The notes beneath the pieces are model-generated. The model was not told the DNA's origin, searched no databases, and saw only the letters and a list, made by a program, of their open reading frames with translations. DNA of 64,000 bases from Pseudomonas putida (GTDB lineage: Bacteria > Pseudomonadota > Gammaproteobacteria > Pseudomonadales > Pseudomonadaceae). Below are positions 1 through 11,328 of this stretch, piece by piece (the stretch's first letter is position 1; each line of letters begins with the position of its first letter). The DNA lies in contig NZ_SMTE01000002.1 in assembly GCF_004357765.1 (NCBI RefSeq), positions 372,001 to 436,000 on the forward strand, in the 5' to 3' direction. Both the position numbers and the translations under genes were made by a program.

Positions 1-220
1 GGATCGCGGCATCCAGCGGATAACGGTCCAGCGGCTGCAGGGTGACCTCGCAGGCGAACTGCGGGTTCATGCACAGGCTCATGAAGTCGCCAGCCTTGGC
101 ACGGCTCGCGCGGTACTCAGGAAGGTAGCGGCCAGCCTGGCGCATCATCCACACCGGGGTGACGTCTACGGGTTGCTTGAGCAGTGCACGCAGGAAACGA
201 TCGTTCTTCAGGGCAGTCAT
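1..220 (-). CDS. hemE: Uroporphyrinogen decarboxylase, N-terminal part (cut by window edge)
   Basis: Reading leftward from an ATG at 218-220, the peptide starts [17 protein letters not shown] and contains [14 protein letters not shown]. That motif is the signature of uroporphyrinogen III decarboxylase, which makes coproporphyrinogen III in cytoplasmic heme synthesis; its arginines bind the substrate carboxylates. Only about 73 codons are present and the rest lies left of base 1. It follows gltB-gltD on the same strand, but a terminator-like hairpin and a 14-nt palindrome lie between gltD and hemE, so it probably has its own promoter. The family call is firm despite truncation. Confidence 0.93.
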   Translation of the reverse strand, partial: MTALKNDRFLRALLKQPVDVTPVWMMRQAGRYLPEYRASRAKAGDFMSLCMNPQFACEVTLQPLDRYPLDAAI

Positions 221-322
221 GTCGGCATCCGGAAAAATAGTGCCGGCATTTTCTCAGACGCCAGCGCAAAAGGCACGGTCGAGGCCATGCGATTTGTCTA
301 TTAGGTGCCATGGATCAAGCGT

Positions 323-336
323 TTTTGTATACAAAA
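323..336. promoter_or_regulatory. Perfect 14-nt palindrome upstream of hemE
   Basis: TTTTGTATACAAAA is a perfect palindrome about 100 nt upstream of the hemE start. The core TTGTATACAA resembles operators of GntR-type regulators (MatR/XdhR-like sites, from memory). It could be an operator for hemE, or part of the poly-T tail after the gltD hairpin at 341-369. Function is inferred only. Confidence 0.4.
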
Positions 337-340
337 GCTC

Positions 341-369
341 CGCGGGCGGGTCGGGTCGACTCGCCCGCG
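341..369 (-). terminator. Hairpin after gltD, possible terminator
   Basis: CGCGGGCG (341-348) pairs with CGCCCGCG (362-369), 8 bp of GC with a 13-nt loop. On the minus strand it follows the gltD stop by about 12 nt and is followed by GAGCTTTTG, a weak T tract. It probably ends or attenuates gltBD transcription before hemE. Confidence 0.5.
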
Positions 370-380
370 AATGCGCTGGA

Positions 381-1802
<1,422 letters not shown>

Positions 1803-1820
1803 TCAAAACCTCTTTACAGC

Positions 1821-1918
1821 AGCTGCAAGCTACACGCCGCAAGCCGCAAGACGATCACTTAAGCCGGGCGAACCGCATGCTGCCTTCACTTGCAGCTTGC
1901 AGCTCGCCACTTGCAGCT
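1821..1918. repeat. Imperfect inverted repeat between gltB and gltD
   Basis: Arms 1821-1850 and 1889-1918 are about 23/30 complementary and built from AGCTGCAAG-like units; the 38-nt loop lies between them. Similar AGCTGCAAGC palindromes are, to my recollection, common intergenic repeats in P. putida and relatives. Sitting inside the gltBD operon, the RNA hairpin could affect transcript stability or subunit ratio (inference). Confidence 0.6.
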
Positions 1919-1922
1919 TTAT

Positions 1923-4900
1923 TTACTGCGGGTTGGCACGGGTGCTGGACAACAGTTGCTTGAGGTTGGCTGCCTTCGGCTTGACCAGCCAGAAGCGCCG
2001 CACATAGTCGTCCAGGTTCTCCGAGAGCTCACGCCCCCACTCGCTGCCGGTTTCTTCGACGTATTCGCCCAGGACACGCGCCAGGTGGCTGCGGTAGGCC
2101 TCCATCGCTTCACCACTGATACGCTGGATTTCCACCAGCTCGTGGTTGAGCTTGTCGACGAAGGTATTGTCCATGTCGAGCACGTAGGCGAAGCCGCCAG
2201 TCATGCCAGAACCGAAGTTGTAACCGGTCTTGCCCAGTACGCAGACAAAGCCGCCGGTCATGTATTCACAGCAGTGATCGCCAGTACCCTCGACAACAGC
2301 GTGGGCGCCGGAGTTACGCACAGCGAAGCGCTCGCCCGCAGTGCCGGCGGCGAACAGCTTGCCGCCAGTGGCACCGTACAGGCAGGTGTTACCCACGATG
2401 GCGCTGTGCTGGGTTTCGAACGGGCTACCGGCCGGCGGCACGATGGTCAACTTGCCACCGGTCATGCCTTTGCCGACGTAGTCGTTGGCATCGCCTTCCA
2501 GGTGCAGGTTCAGGCCACCGGCGTTCCACACGCCGAAGCTCTGGCCAGCCGTGCCTTTGAAGCGGAAGGTGATCGGCGCTGCGGCCATGCCCTGGTTGCC
2601 GTGCAGCTTGGCGATTTCGCCAGAGATGCGCGCACCGATGGAGCGGTCGCAGTTGCAGATGTCGAGGCTGAACTCGCCACCGGCCTGGTCGCGGATCGCT
2701 GGCAGGGCCATCTCGACCATCTTCTCGGCCAATTCGCCCTTGTCGAACGGCGGGTTCTTCTCCACTTCGCAGAACTGTGGCTTGTCGGCCGGGATGTGCG
2801 AGCTGCCCAGCAACGGCGTCAGGTCGAGGTGCTGTTGGCGCTCGGTGTCGCCTGGCAGCACGTCGAGCAGGTCGGTACGGCCGATCAGTTCACCCAGGCT
2901 ACGCACACCCAGCTTGGCCAGCCACTCGCGGGTTTCTTCAGCGACGAAGGTGAAGAAGTTGATCACCATGTCGACGGTGCCGATGTAGTGATCTTTGCGC
3001 AGCTTGTCGTTCTGGGTAGCCACGCCGGTGGCGCAGTTGTTCAGGTGGCAGATACGCAGGTACTTGCAGCCCAGGGCGATCATCGGCGCGGTGCCGAAGC
3101 CGAAGCTTTCGGCGCCGAGGATGGCTGCCTTGATGACGTCCAGGCCGGTCTTCAGACCGCCGTCGGTCTGCACCCGCACCTTGCCGCGCAGGTCGTTGCC
3201 GCGCAGGGTCTGGTGGGTTTCAGCCAGGCCCAGCTCCCATGGCGCGCCGGCGTACTTGATCGAGGTCAGAGGCGAAGCGCCGGTGCCGCCATCGTAGCCG
3301 GAAATGGTGATCAGGTCGGCATAGGCCTTGGCCACGCCGGCAGCGATGGTGCCGACACCGGCTTCTGCCACCAGTTTGACCGACACCAGCGCTTGCGGAT
3401 TGACCTGCTTGAGGTCGTAGATCAGCTGCGCCAGGTCCTCGATCGAGTAGATGTCGTGGTGCGGCGGTGGCGAGATCAGGGTCACGCCCGGCACTGCATA
3501 GCGCAGCTTGGCGATCAGACCGTTGACCTTGCCGCCAGGCAGCTGGCCGCCTTCGCCGGGTTTGGCGCCCTGGGCCACCTTGATCTGCAGCACTTCGGCA
3601 TTGACCAGGTATTCCGGGGTGACGCCGAAGCGACCGGTGGCCACCTGCTTGATCTTCGAGCTGCGAATGGTGCCGTAACGCGACGGGTCTTCACCGCCCT
3701 CACCGGAGTTCGAACGTGCACCCAGGCGGTTCATGGCTTCGGCCAGCGCCTCGTGGGCCTCTGGCGAGAGCGCGCCGAGCGAGATACCAGCGGAGTCGAA
3801 GCGCTGCAGAATCGCTTCCAGCGGTTCGACCTGATCCAGCGGCAATGGCTGATCAGCGACCTTGACCTTCAGCAGGTCACGGATCATCGACACAGGGCGC
3901 TGGTCCACCAGCGTGGTGTATTCCTTGAACTTGGCGTAGTCGCCTTGCTGCACGGCAGCTTGCAGGGTGTTGACCACGTCCGGGTTGTAGGCGTGGTATT
4001 CGCCACCGTGGACGAACTTCAGCAGGCCGCCTTGCTGGATCGGCTTGCGCGCACTCCAGGCTTCTGCGGCGAGCAGCTTCTGGTCGCTTTCCAGGTCGAC
4101 GAACCGCGCTCCCTTGAGACGGCTGGACACGCCCTTGAAGCTCAGGCCAACCACTTCCTCGGCCAGACCCACGGCTTCGAACAGCTGGGCGCCACGGTAC
4201 GAGGCGATGGTGGAGATACCCATCTTCGACAGGATCTTCAGCAGGCCTTTGGAGATGCCCTTGCGGTAGTACTTGAACACCTCGTCCAGGTCGCCGAGGA
4301 CTTCACCGGTGCGGATCAGATCGGCGAGCACTTCGTAGGCCAGGTAGGGATACACGGCCGAGGCGCCGAAGCCCAGCAGCACGGCGAAGTGGTGCGGGTC
4401 GCGAGCGGTGGCGGTTTCGACCAGGATGTTGCTGTCGCAACGCAGACCCTTTTCGGTCAGACGGTGGTGCACGGCACCGACGGCGAGCGAAGCGTGAACC
4501 GGCAGCTTGCCCGGGGCGATGTTGCGGTCGCTCAGCACCAACTGGGTCTTGCCCGCGCGAACCGCTTCCTCGGCCTGATCGGCGATGTTGCGGATGGCAG
4601 CTTCCAGGCCGACGCTTTCCTCGTAGTTGAGGTCGATCAGCTGACGCTCGAAACCTTCACGTTCCAGGCTCATGAGGGAACGCCACTTGGCCGGCGAGAT
4701 CACTGGCGAGCTGAGGATAACCCGCGAGGCATGCTCTGGGGATTCCTGGAAGATGTTGCGTTCGGCACCGAGGCAGATTTCCAGCGACATGACGATCGCT
4801 TCGCGCAGTGGATCGATCGGCGGGTTGGTCACCTGAGCGAACTGCTGGCGGAAGAAGTCGTACGGCGAACGCACGCGCTGGGACAGCACGGCCATCGGCG

Positions 4901-6368
4901 TATCGTCACCCATCGAACCGACCGCTTCCTGGCCTTGCTCGCCGAGCGGACGCAGTACTTGGTCACGCTCTTCGAAGGTGACCTGGAACATCTTCATGTA
5001 CTGCTTGAGCTGGTCGCTGTCGTAGCTGGCCACGCCCTGGTCGTCGGTCAAGGTCGCCTGGATGCGCAAGGCATGCTGACGCAGCCAACGCTTGTATGGG
5101 TGGCGGGACTTGAGACGGTTATCGATGGCATCGGTATCGAGGATCTGGCCGGTCTCGGTGTCCACGGCGAAGATCTGGCCCGGACCTACGCGGCCCTTGG
5201 CCAGAACGTCCTCGGGCTTGTAGTCCCAGACGCCGATTTCCGAAGCCAGGGTGATGTAGCCGTTCTTGGTGGTCACCCAGCGCGCAGGACGCAGGCCATT
5301 GCGGTCGAGCAGGCAGACCGCGTGGCGGCCTTCGGTCATGACGATACCGGCCGGGCCATCCCACGGTTCCATGTGCATGGAATTGTATTCGTAGAAGGCA
5401 CGCAGGTCGGCGTCCATGGTCTCGACGTTCTGCCAGGCTGGCGGCACCAGCATGCGCACGCCACGGAACAGGTCGATGCCACCGGTGACCATCAGTTCGA
5501 GCATGTTGTCCATGCTCGAGGAGTCCGAGCCCACGCGGTTGACCAGCGGGCCGAGCTCTTCGAGGTCAGGGATCAGGTCATTGGAGAACTTGGTGCGACG
5601 GGCCATGGCCCAGTTGCGGTTACCGGTGATGGTGTTGATCTCGCCGTTGTGGGCGAGGAAGCGGAACGGCTGAGCCAGCGGCCATTTCGGCAGGGTGTTG
5701 GTGGAGAAGCGCTGGTGGAACACACAGATCGCGGTCTGCAGGCGCTCGTCGCCCAGGTCCGGGAAGAATGCGGCGAGGTCCGCCGGCATCATCAGGCCTT
5801 TGTAGATGATGGTCTTGTGCGAGAAGCTGCAGATGTAGTGGTCGGCGTCATGGGCGTTGGCCACGGACGAACGACGACGGGCGCTGAACAGCTTGATGGC
5901 GAATTCCTGGTCGCTCAGGCCTTCACCGCCGATGAACACCTGTTCGATCTGCGGCAGGCGCTCCAAGGCCAGGCGCCCGAGCACGCTGGTGTCGATCGGC
6001 ACCTTGCGCCAGCCGACCAGCTTCAGACCGGCATTGATGATCTCGCGATCCATGTTGGCGCGGGCAGCTTCGGCTTTGACCGGGTCCTGGTTGAAGAACA
6101 CCATGCCGACGGCGTACTGCTTTGGCAGTTCGACGGCGAAGTGTTCCTGGGCCACGGCACGCAGGAACTGATCGGGCTTCTGCATGAGCAGACCGCAACC
6201 GTCACCGGTCTTGCCGTCAGCGTTGATGCCACCGCGGTGGGTCATGCAGGTCAGCGCCTGCATGGCGGTTTGCAGAAGGTGGTGGCTCGGTTCACCCGTC
6301 ATATGGGCGATCAGGCCAAAACCACAGTTGTCCTTGAATTCTTCGGGATGGTACAGACCTGTTTTCAT
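1923..6368 (-). CDS. gltB: Glutamate synthase (NADPH) large subunit
   Basis: 1481 residues from the ATG at 6366-6368 ([19 protein letters not shown]), chosen because GGTGAG lies 9 nt upstream; an in-frame start at 6428 would add 20 unlikely residues. The sequence predicts a short propeptide removed before Cys15, the nucleophile of the N-terminal class II glutamine amidotransferase domain (about 15-430). The central and FMN/synthase domains follow, including [18 protein letters not shown]. The Fe-S cysteine cluster [12 protein letters not shown] is near residue 1100, and a GXGXG beta-helix domain ends the protein. Ammonia from glutamine is channelled to 2-oxoglutarate. It is the first gene of gltBD. 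Confidence 0.97.
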   Translation of the reverse strand: MKTGLYHPEEFKDNCGFGLIAHMTGEPSHHLLQTAMQALTCMTHRGGINADGKTGDGCGLLMQKPDQFLRAVAQEHFAVELPKQYAVGMVFFNQDPVKAEAARANMDREIINAGLKLVGWRKVPIDTSVLGRLALERLPQIEQVFIGGEGLSDQEFAIKLFSARRRSSVANAHDADHYICSFSHKTIIYKGLMMPADLAAFFPDLGDERLQTAICVFHQRFSTNTLPKWPLAQPFRFLAHNGEINTITGNRNWAMARRTKFSNDLIPDLEELGPLVNRVGSDSSSMDNMLELMVTGGIDLFRGVRMLVPPAWQNVETMDADLRAFYEYNSMHMEPWDGPAGIVMTEGRHAVCLLDRNGLRPARWVTTKNGYITLASEIGVWDYKPEDVLAKGRVGPGQIFAVDTETGQILDTDAIDNRLKSRHPYKRWLRQHALRIQATLTDDQGVASYDSDQLKQYMKMFQVTFEERDQVLRPLGEQGQEAVGSMGDDTPMAVLSQRVRSPYDFFRQQFAQVTNPPIDPLREAIVMSLEICLGAERNIFQESPEHASRVILSSPVISPAKWRSLMSLEREGFERQLIDLNYEESVGLEAAIRNIADQAEEAVRAGKTQLVLSDRNIAPGKLPVHASLAVGAVHHRLTEKGLRCDSNILVETATARDPHHFAVLLGFGASAVYPYLAYEVLADLIRTGEVLGDLDEVFKYYRKGISKGLLKILSKMGISTIASYRGAQLFEAVGLAEEVVGLSFKGVSSRLKGARFVDLESDQKLLAAEAWSARKPIQQGGLLKFVHGGEYHAYNPDVVNTLQAAVQQGDYAKFKEYTTLVDQRPVSMIRDLLKVKVADQPLPLDQVEPLEAILQRFDSAGISLGALSPEAHEALAEAMNRLGARSNSGEGGEDPSRYGTIRSSKIKQVATGRFGVTPEYLVNAEVLQIKVAQGAKPGEGGQLPGGKVNGLIAKLRYAVPGVTLISPPPHHDIYSIEDLAQLIYDLKQVNPQALVSVKLVAEAGVGTIAAGVAKAYADLITISGYDGGTGASPLTSIKYAGAPWELGLAETHQTLRGNDLRGKVRVQTDGGLKTGLDVIKAAILGAESFGFGTAPMIALGCKYLRICHLNNCATGVATQNDKLRKDHYIGTVDMVINFFTFVAEETREWLAKLGVRSLGELIGRTDLLDVLPGDTERQQHLDLTPLLGSSHIPADKPQFCEVEKNPPFDKGELAEKMVEMALPAIRDQAGGEFSLDICNCDRSIGARISGEIAKLHGNQGMAAAPITFRFKGTAGQSFGVWNAGGLNLHLEGDANDYVGKGMTGGKLTIVPPAGSPFETQHSAIVGNTCLYGATGGKLFAAGTAGERFAVRNSGAHAVVEGTGDHCCEYMTGGFVCVLGKTGYNFGSGMTGGFAYVLDMDNTFVDKLNHELVEIQRISGEAMEAYRSHLARVLGEYVEETGSEWGRELSENLDDYVRRFWLVKPKAANLKQLLSSTRANPQ

Positions 6369-6510
6369 AGACACTTTCTCACCAGGTTCACCTCTCAACG
6401 GAGGCAAATCTCTTTTTAGTACAACCACTTACCATCCACGCCGATCAAATGCCAGCTTTTTTGCGGTGGCCATGGAAAACCATTGTTGCACAGCGACAGT
6501 GACGCTCACA

Positions 6511-6544
6511 AATTTTCATGTCTCACCATTGAAAATTCATGTCG
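6511..6544. promoter_or_regulatory. Repeated motif upstream of gltB, candidate regulator site
   Basis: AATTTTCA (6511-6518) and TGAAAATT (6530-6537) form a perfect 8-bp inverted repeat. AATTTTCATGTCT (6511-6523) and AAAATTCATGTCG (6532-6544) also form a direct repeat. The site is about 145-180 nt upstream of the gltB start in an otherwise featureless AT-rich patch. It could bind an activator of gltBD; which one cannot be told from sequence. Confidence 0.4.
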
Positions 6545-6649
6545 CATTTTTGAATGTTTTACGCCATACGCCGTGATAGCGGATTGGCTCGAGTCTGAAG
6601 CGTTTCAGCCATGACTGCAAGTTGGGCTTGTGGCCGGCAGTCTGGGACA

Positions 6650-6681
6650 GAAAAGCCTGCCGCGCTCAGGCGCAGCAGGCT
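6650..6681 (-). terminator. Probable terminator of the damX-like gene
   Basis: AGCCTGC (6654-6660) pairs with GCAGGCT (6675-6681), with further CGC/GCG pairing inside. On the minus strand the stem runs directly into TTTT. It lies about 60 nt past the stop of the damX-like gene, the last gene of the pilM-to-damX operon. Confidence 0.55.
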
Positions 6682-6740
6682 AGACGGGTATCAGTGGTCG
6701 CTCAGCAACTGGGCAGCGGGGTGGTGCCGCCCGGCAGGTA

Positions 6741-8330
6741 TCAGCGGGCCGCAGCCAGCTCTTGTTGGACGCTGGCGACGGTACGTGGCCAAGGTTTACC
6801 AGCCTGAACCTTCGCTGGCAAGTTCTTGATCGCCGCAACCGCGGCATCACGGTTGGCAAAACTACCATAAGTGACGACGTAGAGTGGCTTGCCCTGGAGG
6901 TTTTTCTTGAAGTAGCGATAGTCGCCACCTTGCGCCTTGACGAAGGCCTGGGCCGAGGCCTCGGAGCTGGTGCCGAAGATCTGAACGACGTAGTTGCCGG
7001 GCTTCTGGCCGCTGTACCAGCCGCTGTTGCCACTGCCGCCAGCAGCAGGTTTGGTCGCTGGTTTGGCAGTGGCGACCTGAGTTGGCTGCGAAGCCGGTTT
7101 GGCAGGTGCAACCGACTTGGCGGGCTGGGTAGCGACAGGCTTCTGGGCAGGCGCAACCGGCTGGACCGGCGTTGGCGCAGGACCTGCAGCGACGCCTTCA
7201 GGCGGCGCAGTGGTGGTCACAGTCGGCGGATTGGACGGCTGCAGCTCGGTGGTGCCGGCGGGGCTCCCCTCCTCTCCATCCCCCATACCTGCGGCCTGGG
7301 CAAGCGGCTCGCGCATCACCGGCTGGGACTGACCGACCAACGGCAATGGCATGGGCTGGGAGTTGCCGGAGAACTCGATGGCGGGGCCGCCATTGTTGGA
7401 TTGCGCGGCATTGGGCTGGCCATCGCCCAATGGCAACTGCGCTTGCGCGACCGGCGCTTCGGCGGGCGCCTTGTCGCCTTTCTTGGGCATGAGCACGGCA
7501 GCCGCCACGGCGACCACTACGACTGCAGACAGGGCGAGCACGTGTTTTTTAGGCATTTTGAACCCCATGGATGGTCGCTTGGCCGTGGAACGGGTAGCGA
7601 TCATGGCTTCGATCAAAGTATCGCGGGCGACCTGATTGATGTTGCCAGGCCATCCGTCGGACTGTTCATGGATATCGACGATCTGCTCACGACTGAAGAC
7701 CTCGATGCCGCGCCCCGCGCCCTCAAGACGTTGCTCGAGGTATTCACGGGTCTCGTCCTCGCTGTAGGGCGCCAGCTCGATGACATGGAAGCGCTCTTCA
7801 TCGGTGTGGATCGCCTCAAGGGAAGCGATCAGGGACGGCTCGCCGAACAGGAACACGTGGGGGTGCCCTTCCGGTACGCCCGCCGCCAGTTCCAGCAACG
7901 CTTGGAGTGCCGACTCGCCGAGTTGTTCCGCATCGTCCACCAACAGATAGACTTCCTGCCCGGTCAGCGCCAGTTGTACCACCTGGGACAGGATCGCCTG
8001 CATCTCCGGTTGGGCTACGCCCAGCGACTGGGCCACTTGACCAAGCACGCTGGCAGCATCGCCGGCACTGCGGGCCGAGATCACCACGCTCTGCACCGAC
8101 TGCTTGTTGGTGCTGGCCACCAGGGCCTGGCGTAGCAGCGTCTTGCCGCTGCCCACCGGACCGCTGACCACCAGCATCAGCTGGCTGTAGCGTGCCAGGT
8201 GGTGCAGCTGGCCGAGCACCGGCTTGCGCTGGGCAGGGAAGAACTTGAAGCCGGGCACACGCGGCGCGAACGGATCGTGGCTCAGCTGGTAGTGCTCGAG
8301 AAACGCCTCATCGGCATGCAAACTGGTCAT
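6741..8330 (-). CDS. damX: AAA ATPase with transmembrane segment and SPOR domain (DamX-like)
   Basis: 529 residues in three parts. A cytoplasmic ExeA/AAA-type ATPase has Walker A GPVGSGKTLL near residue 58 and LLVDDAEQL as Walker B. One membrane helix (LALSAVVVVAVAAAVLM, about 268-284) follows. A long Pro/Ala/Gln-rich periplasmic linker leads to a C-terminal SPOR domain (about 440-515) expected to bind denuded septal peptidoglycan. Position next to aroB matches damX of gammaproteobacteria, a division-associated protein. E. coli DamX, as I recall it, does not keep a clear AAA ATPase motif, so this form could do mechanical work or be an ExeA-like pore-assembly factor for the adjacent secretin gene. 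Confidence 0.85.
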   Translation of the reverse strand: MTSLHADEAFLEHYQLSHDPFAPRVPGFKFFPAQRKPVLGQLHHLARYSQLMLVVSGPVGSGKTLLRQALVASTNKQSVQSVVISARSAGDAASVLGQVAQSLGVAQPEMQAILSQVVQLALTGQEVYLLVDDAEQLGESALQALLELAAGVPEGHPHVFLFGEPSLIASLEAIHTDEERFHVIELAPYSEDETREYLEQRLEGAGRGIEVFSREQIVDIHEQSDGWPGNINQVARDTLIEAMIATRSTAKRPSMGFKMPKKHVLALSAVVVVAVAAAVLMPKKGDKAPAEAPVAQAQLPLGDGQPNAAQSNNGGPAIEFSGNSQPMPLPLVGQSQPVMREPLAQAAGMGDGEEGSPAGTTELQPSNPPTVTTTAPPEGVAAGPAPTPVQPVAPAQKPVATQPAKSVAPAKPASQPTQVATAKPATKPAAGGSGNSGWYSGQKPGNYVVQIFGTSSEASAQAFVKAQGGDYRYFKKNLQGKPLYVVTYGSFANRDAAVAAIKNLPAKVQAGKPWPRTVASVQQELAAAR

Positions 8331-8345
8331 TGCGCTGTCACAACC

Positions 8346-9443
8346 TCAAAGCTGGGCCACGATCGTACGGTAATCCGCCGCCAGCGTGGCCTGAAGAATC
8401 TCTTTCGGATAGTCGTCGGTCACCACCGCTTCGCCCATCTGGCGCAACAGCACCAGGCGTAAACGGCCATCGATCACCTTCTTGTCGACCGCCATATGCT
8501 CCATGAAGTGCGCCGGGGTCATTTCCTGGGGAGGCACCACCGGCAACCCGGCATCACGCAACAAGCGGATCCCGCGATCGCGTGCCGCCTGGTCGATCCA
8601 GCCCAGGCGCATGGACATCTCCAGGGCCATGACCGTGCCTGCTGCCACGGCTTCGCCATGCAGCCAGACACCATATCCCATGTGGGTCTCGATGGCGTGA
8701 CCAAAGGTGTGGCCCAGGTTCAGCGTGGCACGCACGCCGGACTCCCGCTCGTCGGCGCCCACCACCGCAGCCTTGGCCGCGCAGGAGCGACGGATGGCCT
8801 CGGTCAGCGCAACCGGCTCCAGTGCACGCAACGCAGCCATGTTGTCCTCGAGCCAACCGAGGAACGGCGCGTCGCAGATCAGGCCGTATTTGATCACCTC
8901 GGCAAGGCCGGCGGAAAGTTCACGCACAGGTAGGGTCTTGAGGCTCGTGGTGTCGATCAGCACCGCATTGGGCTGGTAGAACGCACCGACCATGTTCTTG
9001 CCCAACGGATGGTTGATACCGGTCTTGCCGCCCACCGACGAGTCGACCTGAGACAGCAGGGTCGTCGGCACCTGGATGAAGTCGACGCCACGCTGATAGC
9101 AGGCCGCGGCGAAACCGGCCATGTCACCGACCACGCCGCCGCCGAGCGCGACGACGGTAGTGCGACGGTCATGCCGCGCCGTCAGCAGACCGTCGAAGAT
9201 CAATTGCAGGGTTTCCCAGTTCTTGTAGGCCTCGCCGTCGGGCAGGACCACCGGCAGGACCGAATAGGCCCCCAGGGTCTTGCTCAACCGCTCGAGGTAA
9301 AGTGGGGCAACGGTTTCATTGGAGACGATGGCGACCTGCCGCCCGGCAATGTGCGGGGCCAGCAATTCGGGCTGGTCCAGCAGGCCTTCGCCAATGTAGA
9401 TCGGGTAGCTGCGCTCGCCCAGGTCGACCTTTAGTGTCTGCAT
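8346..9443 (-). CDS. aroB: 3-dehydroquinate synthase
   Basis: 365 residues from the ATG at 9441-9443 ([20 protein letters not shown]), preceded by GGGG 5-8 nt upstream; a longer in-frame reading adds 11 unlikely residues. It cyclises DAHP to 3-dehydroquinate, second step of the shikimate pathway, using NAD+ and a divalent metal. Visible motifs are the NAD-binding [11 protein letters not shown] and the metal-binding histidine regions HTFGHAIE and HGEAVAAG. It is downstream of aroK and 15 nt before the damX-like gene on the same strand. Confidence 0.97.
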   Translation of the reverse strand: MQTLKVDLGERSYPIYIGEGLLDQPELLAPHIAGRQVAIVSNETVAPLYLERLSKTLGAYSVLPVVLPDGEAYKNWETLQLIFDGLLTARHDRRTTVVALGGGVVGDMAGFAAACYQRGVDFIQVPTTLLSQVDSSVGGKTGINHPLGKNMVGAFYQPNAVLIDTTSLKTLPVRELSAGLAEVIKYGLICDAPFLGWLEDNMAALRALEPVALTEAIRRSCAAKAAVVGADERESGVRATLNLGHTFGHAIETHMGYGVWLHGEAVAAGTVMALEMSMRLGWIDQAARDRGIRLLRDAGLPVVPPQEMTPAHFMEHMAVDKKVIDGRLRLVLLRQMGEAVVTDDYPKEILQATLAADYRTIVAQL

Positions 9444-9533
9444 GTATCCCCACAATGTACTTGGGCGCGGCGCCAATGGTGGGAGCCACGCGTTGAACCT
9501 CGCCTCGGCTTGGTCGCCGAGAATAGTCCCGGC

Positions 9534-10052
9534 TTACCGGGGCGGCAACTGCTGCAAACGCTCGAGAATATCGAGCACTACCATGCGCGGCGGCCGTTCG
9601 TCGGTTTCCACCACCAGATCGGCGATTTCCCTGTAGAGCGGGTCACGAGCCTCGAGCAGGGCACGCAGGGTGGCTTCCGGATTGGCGGTGCGCAGCAACG
9701 GGCGATTGCGGTCGCGCGCGGTGCGCCCGACCTGCTGCTCCACCGAGGCATGCAGATAGATCACCCGACCGCCGGCATGCAGGGCACGACGATTGGCTTC
9801 GCGCATGACCGCGCCGCCGCCGGTGGCGACGACCACGCCATCGAGCTCGCACAGCTCGGCGATCATGGCCTGCTCTCGGTCACGGAAGCCCGGTTCGCCT
9901 TCCTTGTCGAAAATCCACGGGATATTGGCGCCGGTTCGCAGTTCGATTTCCTTGTCGGAATCCTTGAACAGCAGGCGCAGCTCTTTGGCCAACAGGCGCC
10001 CGATGGTGCTCTTACCGGCACCCATGGGCCCTACAAGTATCAAATTTCGCAC
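9534..10052 (-). CDS. aroK: Shikimate kinase
   Basis: 172 residues, the normal size. It phosphorylates shikimate with ATP in aromatic amino acid synthesis. The P-loop GPMGAGKST is at about residues 8-16, followed by the shikimate-binding region with DSD, the FRD.E segment and VVATGGGAV. It starts 4 nt after the pilQ stop and precedes aroB, so pilus and aromatic pathway genes share a transcript, a common gammaproteobacterial arrangement. Confidence 0.97.
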   Translation of the reverse strand: MRNLILVGPMGAGKSTIGRLLAKELRLLFKDSDKEIELRTGANIPWIFDKEGEPGFRDREQAMIAELCELDGVVVATGGGAVMREANRRALHAGGRVIYLHASVEQQVGRTARDRNRPLLRTANPEATLRALLEARDPLYREIADLVVETDERPPRMVVLDILERLQQLPPR

Positions 10053-10056
10053 AGAA

Positions 10057-11328
10057 TCAACGACTCACAGCAATCGCCTGGTCACTCATGATACGCGGAG
10101 TCAGGAAGACCAGCAGCTCGGATTTTTTCTCTTGTAATGCATCGCGTCGAAATAGCCGCCCAACATACGGCAGATCGCCGAGAAATGGCACCTTGTCGAC
10201 CACTTTGTTTTGCGTGGTCGAGTACACACCGCCGATCACGATGGTTTCGCCATCGGCCACGCGGACCTTGGCATTGACTTCGTTCTTGCGGATCGGCGGA
10301 ACGTCGTTCAAGGCATTGACGTAATCAGGCTCGTCCTTGGTCACCCGCACCGCCATGATGACCTTGCCATCCGGGGTGATCTGCGGGGTGACTTCCAGCG
10401 ACAGCGAAGCTTCGCGAAACGACACCGAAGTGGCGCCGCTCTTGCTGGTTTCCTGGTAGGGCACCTCTGTGCCCTTGAGAATCCGTGCGGTTTCCTTATC
10501 GGCGGTAACCACCTTGGGCTGGGAGATGATCTCGCCATTACCGCTCTTTTCCATGGCACTGAGTTCGAGGTCCAGCAACAGGCCGCCCCGCAACAGGCCC
10601 AGACCAAGGCCAGCTGCGGGCCGTTCGACGCCAAGGTCGACGAACAGGTCCTTGCCCAGCCGCGCAGACTCGCCATGCAACGCAGTGCCCCAACGCACTC
10701 CCAGGCTCTTTTCGTAGTCGACATTGGCCTCGACGATCCGCGCCTCGATCGCCACCTGGCGCACCGGCACGTCCAACTGCGCGACCAGCTGTCGCAATTC
10801 CGCCAAGCGCCCGGCCGGCTGGTAGGCCACCAAGGTGTTGGTGCGTGGATCTACGCTCAGGCTGCCACGCCCGGTGAGAATGCCGTCGTCGGCGAGCGTC
10901 TCCAGCAGCAGTTCGGCCAACTCACTTGCCTTGGCATGGTGAACCGGCAGCAATTCACGACGCAGGGGCTGCAACGGCGGGTCCGGTTGTCCCAAAGTGG
11001 CTTCGCCCGATGGCCAGGCAAGCGCTCCGGCGGGCGCGACCAACAGGACGTTGCCTTCCTCACGACTGCTCAGGCCTTTGCTACGCAGGATCAGGTCAAG
11101 CGCGTGGTCCCACGGCACCTCCTGCAAGCGCAGGGTGACACTGCCCTCGACCGCATCGCTCGCCACCAGGTTGATCCCGGCATGGTCGGCTAACACCTGC
11201 AACACTGCGCGCACCGGCACATCCTGGACATTCAACGACAACGCTTCACCACGGTAGGCTGTCGCCGAAGCCAGCGGGATCGGCATCATCAGCGCCAACA
11301 GCCATTTCCAACTTCTGCCCCACTTCAT
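10057..11328 (-). CDS. pilQ: Type IV pilus secretin, short form
   Basis: 423 residues from the ATG at 11326-11328, preferred because GGAGAAGG lies just upstream; an ATG at 11341-11343 is also possible. A signal peptide ([19 protein letters not shown]) is followed by an STN-type domain ([20 protein letters not shown]), an N1-type domain and the secretin core ([19 protein letters not shown] to [16 protein letters not shown]). It would form the outer-membrane pore for pilus extrusion. Compared with the roughly 700-residue P. aeruginosa PilQ it lacks the N-terminal AMIN domains that bind peptidoglycan. The 5' end overlaps the fused pilO-pilP gene. Confidence 0.9.
   Translation of the reverse strand: MKWGRSWKWLLALMMPIPLASATAYRGEALSLNVQDVPVRAVLQVLADHAGINLVASDAVEGSVTLRLQEVPWDHALDLILRSKGLSSREEGNVLLVAPAGALAWPSGEATLGQPDPPLQPLRRELLPVHHAKASELAELLLETLADDGILTGRGSLSVDPRTNTLVAYQPAGRLAELRQLVAQLDVPVRQVAIEARIVEANVDYEKSLGVRWGTALHGESARLGKDLFVDLGVERPAAGLGLGLLRGGLLLDLELSAMEKSGNGEIISQPKVVTADKETARILKGTEVPYQETSKSGATSVSFREASLSLEVTPQITPDGKVIMAVRVTKDEPDYVNALNDVPPIRKNEVNAKVRVADGETIVIGGVYSTTQNKVVDKVPFLGDLPYVGRLFRRDALQEKKSELLVFLTPRIMSDQAIAVSR

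Larger units (their letters stand above)
6369..6740. other. Intergenic region upstream of gltB
   Basis: About 370 nt without a convincing gene. It holds the gltB leader, an AT-rich stretch near 6505-6560 with repeated AATTTTCATGTC/AAAATTCATGTC units, and at its distal end the probable terminator of the damX-like gene. No small ORF with a ribosome binding site stood out. Confidence 0.6.

Noticed and set aside
1890-6419. Open frame of 1509 codons antisense to gltB
   Set aside because: It mirrors gltB exactly, has no family motif and arises from GC-rich third positions; GltB shows every expected domain.
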